Source: Ectobius pallidus
Lineage: Eukaryota > Arthropoda > Insecta > Blattodea > Ectobiidae
Assembly (NCBI GenBank): GCA_964059195.1
Contig: CAXKWD010000002.1
Location: 155,262,422-155,326,421, forward strand
Length of the DNA: 64,000 bases
Reading direction: 5' to 3'
The notes under the pieces were generated by a model. It saw only the letters and a program-made list of their open reading frames with translations, did not search any database and was not told the origin of the DNA. Shown here piece by piece: positions 55,037-64,000 of this stretch; the first letter of the stretch is position 1; each line of letters begins with the position of its first letter. Made by a program: the position numbers and the translations under genes.

Positions 55037-55642
55037 CAGGGGCGTCAACTTATATGGGCCCCTGGGGTTCAATTCCACCCAATGATTATCAGAATTATTT
55101 ATTGCTATTATTAAAAATCTTATTTTATTGTTGAATCGTTATAGATCAGGCTATTGTTGTCATAAAAAGTATGGTATTTTGTTACAATTCACTCACGATT
55201 GGTTGAAATCATACCTCAGGTCATTAATTTCTTTACATGTTTCTCTATCAATGCAGTTTCCACACCCACCGCCGAAATATATTTTTACGCTTTGAAAAGA
55301 CTAAAGACTTCTTTGCATTCAGAAAAAAAACCTTAATCACATTGCTGTTCTAAATATACATAAGAAGAGACGGAAAAGTTATATTTAGAATTTAGATGAT
55401 GCTTGTGAATAAGAAAAATCACAGTAAGAATATTAATTGACATGATAAGGAATCGTAATATCGAACAGTGTGGAGTGGAAGTCATCGGCGACAGGAAAAA
55501 GAAGAAAGTCAAAGTAAAACGAACATATATGAAGAATGAATTAAGAAAAACTGGTTAAATCAGCAAGGGACAAAAACTAAAGGAGTGGGAGAATGAAAAT
55601 TTTAAAATCTTAATCCATGTTTTTAAAAACTTGGCGCCCCTG
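55037..55642. mobile_element. 606-bp hAT-like MITE
   Basis: Left end CAGGGGCGTCAACTTATATGG, right end AACTTGGCGCCCCTG (complement CAGGGGCGCCAAGTT). Flanks GCTTTATG and GCTTAAGC match at 5 of 8 positions, a decayed 8-bp target duplication. No ORF. Confidence 0.7.
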
Positions 55643-56083
55643 GCTTAAGCACTATTCAAATGGACGAGGTAACCACATTGTAAAAAAAGGACAACTTACC
55701 GAACAATATAACTTTCCAATTTGTTCAATACGTTCTTTCTTTAAACATATTATTATCAACAAATGAAGCAATCAGATTGTAGCAATTAGAACACCAATAA
55801 AGCGTAATCTCAAAGGTACCCTCCTCAGCCCCCCCGCGTACCTCGGGTCGCTCTATGAACAAGTCAAAGTAATGGCGGTCTGTAGTATCATATTTGATAC
55901 ATTCTGCACTGCATCATTATTTTTTGTTCTTGTCTGTGTCGGCTGTATGTCGATGAGTGAATTAAAGAGCAGTTAAAACTTAAATATAGACCCGAGGTAT
56001 GTGCTAGTTTTAGACCCATCTAGGCGGAAATCCTAACCTACATATCCCCAGAGGAACTTTTCCTGCGCGAATACTGGTAGCAA

Positions 56084-56122
<39 letters not shown>

Positions 56123-57472
56123 CAGACAAGTCAGGTAATAACAGAGCTTTAACAAGTTATTAAATTAATTTCCACATAGCAACTTTATACAGCTGAAGGC
56201 TGATGAATAAGATGCACGAAAACAGTGCCAATAAAACTTTAAGAAACGAGCAACAGCAGTAGGCTACTAAATTTATAAAATGTGTAAGTCCGCCCATCTC
56301 TCCTCACAAACACGCAAAACAAAGCATAAAGCCAAAGAAATGGAAATTTAAACTGAAAACAATCAAATTAACAAAGCAAACTAATAAAGAAATCAAACAG
56401 CTGGTGGGTGAAGTTACATTAATTAAACATACTGAATTTAACGAAACGCGAAACTATGAAATTAAATAGCTACCCACCAAGCCAACAGAAAATTTGACCA
56501 TAGATTCTGTATACCTGAAGTTTTGTTTGTAGCCGTAGCAAGACACGAAATCACTCCGCCATGGCTGTTCACTAGGCACTCTCCGGCGGTGGACCCACAG
56601 CCGAAAGAAGAGCACAAGCCAAAGTAAACACGTTGAGTTACCGTAAACGCTAGTCACGAGAATGATGCGTTGCGCATGCGCCGGTTTGCCGTGGCGCTAT
56701 ATCTGATAAGGTGACACGTTATTTCGGAATGATTAGCGTGAAGCTTTACGGTAATAGACATTAATTCCGAAAAACAGGAAAGACTTCGCTTTAAGCTTTT
56801 CACTGCTACTGACGTATAAATTCGTTCATTAAAAACTGTAAAAAACCAGAAATGTAATATTTATAGAGTAAAGCTACATGTAAAATTGTGAGCATTTTTA
56901 TCCTTGCGTTCGACTGTAATCCATAGTAACCAGTTATTCTACTGCAATTCTCTCTATTGATTTCAAACTTACATCCCACCTATGATTTCAGTTGATGACG
57001 GCTTATATTATTGTATTAATTCGGCATTGTAAAGGTTAACATAAATAGCGCCTATAATCTCTTGCGTGAGGTTATTGGTTCAATGATGTGTATTTATAGG
57101 CTCAATTATTTCTAGTATAATAAACCACTGCAGATAATTTAGACATAATTAGACAATTTAGATAACATAGACAGAAGCATTTCAATAAACCTACGTAGCA
57201 GTGTTGACAAATTTATACATGTTAACATATTTTCCTGATTAAAATCCCATTTTGAGGTTATGTCAATATTTATATCCTGTTATGAAGTGCTATGGAATTC
57301 ATATATCTGTAGAAATATAACAGACACAATGGACAATTACATTTATTCATAGGCCTATCACATTCGGGGAACAATTTGGTATCATATCCTCCAATAAATC
57401 ATTGTTAAAATCTCCAAGTGCAGCAATCTGGAGCAGTTCCTCCATTTTCTCTGTTACCTTTACCGTACTGTA
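55643..57472. other. No gene recognised
   Basis: AT-rich sequence with an (AAT)n microsatellite at about 56083-56119 and no conserved frame. Confidence 0.4.
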
Positions 57473-57925
57473 TCAATTTACGCTGGCAAAAACTCCGTCG
57501 TAGCTCAAGACGTTATTCCATTTACCGTATTCGATCACGTGACAATGGAGAGTTTTTGCCATAGCGTGTTCTCTGATACGGTATACTCTAATGTTTTGTC
57601 GTTTAAAAGTCGTTTTCTCGTAGATTTCTTCTGCCGATCGGAATGTAATTTGTTCAATCTTCTCCCAATCCATAGATTGAAGAGTACATGATCATTCCAA
57701 CTGTAGTTGGTACGAACGGTTCTCCATCTTCCAAAGCTGAGTTCTTGTTTCCTTAATACTTTCTCTCAACAAAACCAAACTTGTGTGATGTACTCGTAGT
57801 ACTTTTCTAGAGCCTTTTGTGTTAATGTGGTGTTTGACCACGGCGAAATCAGGAATAATTTCCCTATCTCTGCAGCGCTTTAAGAACGATAATTGGCAGA
57901 GTCGTCTGTTTCTTGTTCCAAGCAA
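57473..57925 (-). other. Unrecognised coding-like stretch
   Basis: Two adjacent minus-strand frames (57925-57692 and 57673-57473). The first has RNRRLCQLSFLKRCRDREII, PDFAVVKHHI and a basic helical tail; this spacing recalls the N-terminal helical region of some Penelope-like proteins, but the match is loose. A host exon is possible. Confidence 0.3.
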
Positions 57926-58489
57926 TCTCGAAAATTGCTTGAATGTCGAAATGTTCCTTCCCCTACGGTTATCATGACGCGATAGATACCCGGAAGCAAA
58001 GAAGATCTTATGGTCAACTTGGGCCGCGGAAGCCTACGATTACATAAGGTTTATCTATCCTTTAAAAAGTCTGCCCATCTACGGTGAGCAGAAAAAGCGA
58101 ATGAAAATTGAGGTATGAAATAAACCCCGATATCAAAAAGTGGAATTATTTATGGAAGAAGTATCTACAAGGCGACAATGTAGAACTTTCAGAGAAAATT
58201 TCCCCATTGGTATCAAATACATTCCAACTACATCTTTAATGGCGTAAGGTTATTCCCTGCATACCTTGGCCTATAGCAATTGCAAAACTATTAACATATT
58301 GCTAAAAAATTGGAGAAAATATCCTTAGTATCGTACAAATCTGATTAAAGACTAGAACAGGATACTTTTATTATGAAGAAGGCAAAGTAGTAATACGTCG
58401 CGTTTAGGGCAGAATTATGCCGGTCTTGCACTCAACTGATGTCGTCATAGGCTCCGCCCCTCGACTCCGCCCTCCGACTCCGTCCCCGC
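57926..58489. other. No gene recognised
   Basis: AT-rich DNA, with a short GC-rich CTCCGCCC repeat at 58448-58490. Confidence 0.4.
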
Positions 58490-58890
58490 CTCAACTGTCG
58501 GCAATTTTGTTTTCTGGTTCCATCTTGTTTTTTTGATCGCCATTCTGTTTTCCGGACGCCATTTTGTTTTCGGATTCCAATTTAGATTTGAACGCCATTT
58601 TGTTTTTGGTAGCCATTTTGTTTTTGGTAGCCATTTTGGACTGTCCCACTCCGCCCTGGGCTAAGACCAACCCCAAGACCTTGGCCAACACCGAGGTCAC
58701 GATCGAGGCCAAGACAGAGGCCAAGACGGAGGCCAAGACCGAGACCAAGACCTGGGGTTAGACCAATCCCAAGACAGAGGCCAAGACCGAGACCAAGACC
58801 GAGGCCATGACCTAAGCCTAGACCGAGGCTAAGACCAAGACCAAGGGCAAGACCAAAAGCAAGGACAAGTACGAGGCCAAGGACTGCGCA
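58490..58890. repeat. Two minisatellites back to back
   Basis: The first part repeats (C/A)GCCATTTTGTTTT(T/C) with ~20-base spacing. The second, 58650-58885, is a 6/12-base minisatellite of GAGGCCAAGACC/CAAGACCGAGAC units. Frames across it encode K-T-E-A or V-L-A-S repeats, which are artefacts of the repeat. Confidence 0.85.
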
Positions 58891-59280
58891 ATATTTCGCT
58901 ATGTGATTAGCTCCCTAATATGTCATTGAGTATGACAGGATTAGGATTTGGTTAAGGTTTTTTTCGAACGTCACAATGTTAGTTAGAGCATTAACTCCAT
59001 AAGATTGTCACGCTCGTAATTGAAATAATACACCCAGACACAATTTATCATAACATGAGAGCATGGTTATTTATTTCATTAGAGACCATGTCATGCAATG
59101 AGAGATTTTCCCAAGATGTAGGAATATTCTCCTTATTGATATAATTAAGTATATCGCTCTCCATAAGAGCAAACTTAGTCATAATATTCTTAAGATTAAT
59201 TTATGTCACTTACTTAGTCAATGGCAATAGACAATAAATTCCTAAGCAAGTTAAAGGAATATTATCTATTTTATGGAACC
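58891..59280. other. No gene recognised
   Basis: AT-rich DNA without a conserved frame. Confidence 0.4.
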
Positions 59281-60551
59281 CGAAGGTTCATTGCCGCGCT
59301 TACCTGAGTCCGCCATTCTATCCTATCTGTGCTAACTCCATCTAATCATCCCTCACAAATACTACTTCCCTTAAATCCATTCTAAGATTGTCCTCCCACC
59401 TACGTATAGGTCTCTTCCCATTGGGTCTCCCAGTGAATACTTTTGAGACATGTCTTTCCTCCCCCATGCGTGCAACATGTCCAGCCCATTTCATCCTTCG
59501 CATTTTAATTACCCTCACTATAACCGGTGAAGCGTACAGGTCCTGAAGCTCGTCGTTATGCAATTTTCTCCAGTCCCAATTTTCATCCCTCTTCGGCCCA
59601 ACCCTGTTTTCAAACACTCTCAGACCATGTTCTTCCTGATCAGTAAGCTACCATGTCTCACATCCATATAATAGAACCGGCAGGATAGTAGTCTTATAAA
59701 TCTTAATTTTTAGATTTCTAGACAAACAGCCGCAACTACCAGATAGTGATCCGAATCGCAGTCAGCACCCCTAAAAGTTCGAACGTCAATTATACTAGAC
59801 TTCCTCCTTGCATCTATTAGCACCTGGTCGATTTGATTATGAGTCCCTCCATCTGGGGAGGTCCATGTGTATTTATGAATATCACGATGTGGGAATTTTG
59901 TAGTCTTTACGATTCAATTTTTAGAGGTGGCAAAATTAACTAGTCTAACCCCATTGTCGTTGCTCTGCAAGTGAAGACTTTCGTTCCCAATCGTGGGCTT
60001 GAAAATATCCTCCCTTCCTACTTTCGCACTGAAATCTCCTAGCACCATTTTCATGTGATATGCAGGAAACTGATCAAATGTTCGTTCTATTTCCTCATAA
60101 AAACTGTCCTTGTCATCATCTTGTTTATCCTCTCTTTGTGCATGGGCATTCATAACTATGTCACACCATAGTCCTCTTAGAATAACATAAGACAGTCTAT
60201 CATTAATAAACTCTACGCTCTTAATGGCTGAAATAATTCTCCTATGCATGAAGAACCCGGTCCCTAATTGATTTTATCATTCCCTTTCCCGTAGAAAAGG
60301 GTATACGCGTCAGTCTGTATTGAACCTTCACCCTCCCATCTAACTTCCTGTACTGCTACTACATCTACCCTGTATTTCACTAATTCTCTTGTTATAGATA
60401 TAAGCGCCCCAGGCTTGTATAAGCTCAAAACGTTCCACGTTCCCACTCTATAGTTTCTACAATTTCTGGACTCCCTCAGTGTAGTCCCTACCTGGAGATC
60501 CAAACGAGGGACTTTTTTACCTCCGAAAAGTTTTACACTGATAGGATCCAT
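59281..60551 (-). pseudogene. RTE-like LINE with reverse transcriptase deleted
   Basis: The N-terminal endonuclease is readable from 60551 down: RVGTWNVLSLYKPGALI, VVAVQEVRWEG, VLGDFSAKVGRED, YTWTSPDG (near 59855), QIDQVL, and DCDSDHYLVVA (near 59745). It then joins abruptly, near 59730, to the post-RT tail: LKIKIYKTTILPVLLYGCET, FENRVGPKRDE, MRRMKWAGHVARMGEERHVS, GKRPIRRWEDNLRMDLRE. All reverse transcriptase motifs (~400 residues) are missing. Some frameshifts and stops are also present. This is the footprint of an internal deletion. Confidence 0.85.
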
Positions 60552-60844
60552 AACTCAGGCAACGTTACTTAACAATATTTTTTTACTGGGAGATGTAGTT
60601 AACCTCAGGCGAAACCACTAAGCTGGAGGACCACTTCATGTCGTTTGTCCGCGACTGCTTACTCAACATACTCGCAGCTTCCCTCCATATCCGAAGGCCA
60701 TATCAGTAGTATGGGCGCCTGTATAGGTAGTGGCCAACCTGTGGTCCGCAACCCATGGGCCATGGATGGCTCGCGACACCATTTGACCAGATACATCTAG
60801 ATATGCATTCTTGCGTACGTACGCGTCTACAGTTATGCCTTTTT
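60552..60844. other. Intergenic; possible element start at 60729
   Basis: Contains AGTGGCCAACCTGTGGTCCGC at 60729, which could be a terminal repeat start (see findings), and the first GGATGGCTCGCGACACC motif. No gene. Confidence 0.3.
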
Positions 60845-61115
60845 GCCAAAGACGTCTAGATACGCACTCTTACGCAAGGCTTTTTTTTACCAATATTGTT
60901 ACGTCATTACGCCACACACTCTTACGCAAGGGTTTTTACCAATTTGTTACGCCCTTATGCCATGGACGTTTGGATACACACTCTTACGCAACTTATAATT
61001 TACCAATTTTGTTACGCCCTTATGCCAAGGACGTCTGGATACCCCCTCTTATGCAAGGCTTTTACCAATTTGTTACGCCTTTATGCCATGGACGTCTGGA
61101 CACCCACTCTTACGC
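60845..61115. repeat. ~62-bp x 5 tandem repeat
   Basis: Units carry GCCATGGACGTCTGGATACA, CACTCTTACGCAAGG and TTTTTACCAATTTGTTACG. The CTCTTACGCA core recurs about every 52-64 bases from 60868 to 61107. Related single units reappear near 61520-61560 and 61660-61700. Confidence 0.85.
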
Positions 61116-61245
61116 AATCCCCCCAACGTTATGTTATGACCTTTTGACAGCTGTAGGGACACTATCCCAGGACTTCCATATGACGTCATCAGCATATAGC
61201 TTTCTTATGCATGTTCATTTTATATTTATTTAATAAAATCTTGTC

Positions 61246-61316
61246 ATAGAGATGGATTCGAACCACTCAAGTTATGATTACCGACCACTCGTTTTAAACC
61301 GCGTGACCACAGCGAG
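61246..61316 (-). other. tRNA-like sequence
   Basis: On the minus strand, GGTTCGAATCC (B box, 61254-61264) follows, about 40 bases downstream, an A-box-like TGTGGTCACGCGGTTTAAAA (61293-61312). The overall size is tRNA-like (~70), but no convincing cloverleaf or anticodon loop is visible. It may be a SINE head. Confidence 0.35.
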
Positions 61317-61529
61317 ATTTGTTATTTCACTTGCAAGGGTTGTCTCATAAGAAAGTTAGGTTTCTCGGTGACGTCATGCTTATTCAATCTTGTGTTTCCC
61401 ATGTTGTTTACCAGGTGTCGGGTATGTACCAAGCTGTTCGCTAGATGGCGCCAGCGTTTTCAAATATTCCAATGATAAACAGTCGTTACTTCAATCATGT
61501 ATATATTATTAACATGACCTCCTTCTAGA

Positions 61530-62300
61530 TAAGCATTCTTACGCAAAGACTTTAACCTAATGTTGTTACGCTTTTTAGGATATGCACCCATGAAGTTACG
61601 TCCTTATGTCTAGGATATGTGATCTTATGCAAAGGTTTTTAATCTAAAGCTGTTTGGAAAGGGTCGTCTGGATATCCACTCTTGCGCAAAGGTTTTTTTT
61701 TCCTAATGCTGTAACGTGTTATAGACAAGAATGTTTGGAAATGTGCCCTTAAGCCATATACCATGGGAATGTTAGTAAAAGAAAAAGTTGAGCACAGGAA
61801 TGTTTGGAGAAGTATTTTTACACAAGGGTTTGTTGACGTAAGATTTTGTTTACTAGTTGATTACAAACTAGATGACGCATACACAAGGTCCAACAAAATT
61901 AAAAACCTGAAAAGGCGCACGTAAATGTACTACTCCCTCCGCAACCCCTGGATGGCTCACGACCAAAAAGAGGGAATGTTCCAACTTTAGGGAAAGTTTT
62001 GTCTTCTTACGCTATGATATTGCTGTACTCTCCCCGCAACCCGCGGATGGTTCGCGACAACATCTTTCAGCTTCTTGTATTTATTTTTTTTATCACGACC
62101 CACCCATGGCTTGCGACAAAACCTATAGTCGGTTTTAGACTTCTTATGCCATTATAACACTACACTCACATAGCTTTCACAACGCTGAATGGCTCGTGAC
62201 AAAATTACGGTGTCTTCTTGTATTATGAAATTTTACCACGACCCACCAAGGGCTCGAGACTACCTTGTGCAATCATTTATTTTTGCAACGACCCTTCTAG
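61530..62300. repeat. Dispersed short repeats of two kinds
   Basis: Scattered CTTACGCAAAGG units plus repeats of GGATGGCTCGCGAC type (GGATGGCTCACGACC at 61944, GGATGGTTCGCGACA at 62047, ATGGCTTGCGACA, GAATGGCTCGTGAC, AAGGGCTCGAGAC), also present at 60763. No ORF. Confidence 0.65.
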
Positions 62301-63590
62301 GTATGAAATAAATGTTTTAAACCTCACCTTCATGTGTTAAGAAATTTTACCACAAACTACCAAAGCTTGGTACGGTGCGAGAATTATAATATGTCTTCTC
62401 GTAACAGTTTAACTAGAAGGAGGTTTGTCATGGGCAATGCTTGACTATCAGGGGAAGGTTTCAATTCTCCTCAACTCGGAGAATATGCACGTGATTTCCT
62501 AGGACATCTTTAAGAATGCAGGGGATTTTACATAGTTTAGACGAGAGGATCGCTGTTTTTCAGCTTAGGGAAAGATGTCGTGTTATCTGATTACAAAGAC
62601 GCTAAATGTTTTGTATAAGGAATGAGAACAACACAATCAAAGAGTGTCACGTCCTTGGAAATAAAGAACGCTATACTCAGAATAACAATTCATTTATTGA
62701 CTATATATACAAACTTCAACTATGTTTATACAAACATAAAGAATGGACAGATCCACTCTTAGTTCTTACAATAAATACATTTCCATTAAACAGTTTTGAT
62801 AAATATGTATTACCCTAAAGTTTTCATTTGTAACAACAGCAAATCAAAGTGATCTATAGTGAAAGTTCTAGATATATATTTACCAAACTCCGTTACTCAA
62901 AATTACCTATATACTAAAACATAAATTATTGTCACAGAGAATTCCTATATAGAGAAGACTCATCACCTGTTAATAGGTTGAGGTGAGATGAAAGTTCAAA
63001 TCTATTTACATAGTTAAATTCTTCGATCTAGCTACATATTTCAAGTGTTTGGTATGTGTGTCTTTGATTTCTCATTCGTATTGTTTGTGAAGATTTTACC
63101 ATAGTGGAAAAACCCAAAGATTTTTTGTGGGTTATAATACAACTCACGTAGCAAATTCAGTTAACCACGGATCTTTACATAGGATAATGACTCACCCATG
63201 TAGGGAAAATAACTTGCTCTATGAGATGATAAGAGAGCTATGAAAGTACTTCACCGAGGAAAATAACTCGTCCTAGTAAACACGGGAATAACTCATCGTG
63301 ATGTCGGAAACATATCTCGCCCTCTTTTAAATTACTATTCTCTGAACCTAGGACTTTCAACCTGAATTTAACAATAAAGGGTACAGAAAAGCATTATAAC
63401 AAATGGTCCCTCACCCACACAGAAAAGCAAATTGTTGAAATATTTATTTTATTTGACCTTCCATATGATCAGTTCTCTTATTTCCTCTGTTTATAACCAT
63501 CGCAACGTAGCACTCTCTTTGTAATAGCTGTTTACATCTTTAGTTCCAATAAGTTTAATCTTAACACTGAATCTCAGAAAACCTTCACTC
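62301..63590. other. No gene recognised
   Basis: AT-rich DNA between the repeat block and the polymerase remnant. Small frames (for example 62606-62818) have no recognised motif. Confidence 0.4.
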
Positions 63591-64000
63591 TTATATATGA
63601 CCAAATGGGAGCGAGCCGTTGTTGTCGAGGCGTCGACGTTTCCTAAAACATACTTGGTACTTCTTGTCTTCCGATTCAGAGACAATAGAGGGGCCGGGTT
63701 TCCTCTTTATTTTTTTCTCCGTTCGCACCGTAACGGGTTCGGCCTCTCTGTCGAACACCAGCCGTTTAATGGTTTCAAAATTTACCATTTTCGAGGAAGA
63801 ATAATTTAGAATGATGCCTCTTACTTTACAGACCGTCTTGCTCTCTTTCCTACTAGGAATCTCGACTTTGTAAGCATAGTTTTTGGGGCCTCCACTTACA
63901 AAATGCGAGATGTAGGCATCCTTTCCATAGTCAAGCAGCTCGTTCGTCATTTCGCCAAGATTATCGCCTACATCGACACTATCCTTTTCTCCAACCTTTT
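63591..64000 (-). pseudogene. C-terminus of a second Polinton DNA polymerase B (partial, runs off window)
   Basis: Open on the minus strand from the window edge to a stop at 63591, about 135 residues: NLGEMTNELLDYGKDAYISH, FVSGGPKNYAYKVE, KTVCKVRGIILNYSSSKMVN and a basic tail ending R-R-R-L-D-N-N-G-S-L-P-F-G-H-I. The SGGPKNYAY and CKVRGIxLN motifs mark the C-terminal region of protein-primed PolB from Maverick/adintovirus-like elements. The catalytic palm would lie to the right of the window. This C-terminus differs in sequence from the polymerase at 9692-14702, so it belongs to another Polinton lineage. No break is visible in the part seen; I call it pseudogene only because the rest is unseen. 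Confidence 0.8.

Noticed and set aside
58491..58761. Frames encoding V-L-A-S or A-K-T-E repeats
   Set aside because: Direct translation of a minisatellite on both strands, with no sign of selection for protein.
61246..61316. Functional tRNA gene on the minus strand
   Set aside because: A and B boxes can be argued, but no acceptor-stem pairing or anticodon loop could be drawn.

Overview
This window is intergenic, AT-rich eukaryotic DNA, almost certainly from an arthropod and most likely an insect with a large, transposon-loaded genome. I found no bacterial-style operon, no rRNA and no convincing single-copy host gene. Nearly everything I can name is a mobile element or an endogenised virus-like element. 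The insect inference rests on the families seen: a Polinton with a zinc-finger DNA polymerase, tRNA-derived SINEs, Jockey-like and RTE-like LINEs, and a Penelope-like fragment with hammerhead ribozymes. The species is not identified.

Left flank (1-6.4 kb): a 643-bp head-to-head palindrome of two Penelope-like 3' ends, each with a complete hammerhead-ribozyme motif; an old SINE copy; a tRNA-like remnant; and a three-copy tandem repeat. Then 6405-27894 is one decayed Polinton/Maverick (adintovirus-like) element. It has ~0.9-kb terminal inverted repeats starting AG and ending CT. It carries the full core gene set: protein-primed DNA polymerase B with zinc-finger exons, integrase with a chromodomain-like tail, packaging ATPase, phospholipase A2-domain protein, adenain-type protease, two structural proteins including the double-jelly-roll major capsid protein, and several small family-specific genes, one with a BIR (IAP-type) domain. 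Every gene is broken by stops or frameshifts, and several catalytic residues are lost. Two MITEs lie in the polymerase gene. A retroelement, itself split by a 5'-truncated LINE, lies between the phospholipase and protease genes. The polymerase 5' part has a tandemly duplicated mini-exon/intron unit.

Middle (28-47 kb): a fragment of an unclassified transposase-like protein family; a 2.6-kb foldback element whose arms are tandem arrays of ~176-bp units; a young full-length LINE (32419-37709) with an 18-bp target-site duplication (TSD), an intact PHD-finger ORF1 and an intact endonuclease/reverse transcriptase ORF2; a second fragment of the unclassified family, interrupted by a SINE with a 13-bp TSD; and a complete 6.5-kb DNA transposon (40358-46844) with CAGGG...CCCTG ends and a perfect 8-bp TSD. 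Its only sizeable ORF is the near-intact member of the unclassified family, which makes it the best candidate here for a poorly described transposon lineage.

Right part (47-64 kb): three non-autonomous or truncated hAT-like elements, a decayed Jockey-like LINE on the minus strand, two SINEs, microsatellites, a minisatellite, an RTE-like LINE whose reverse transcriptase has been deleted, and a repeat-rich block (60.7-62.4 kb). At the right edge is the C-terminus of a second, different Polinton DNA polymerase running off the window.
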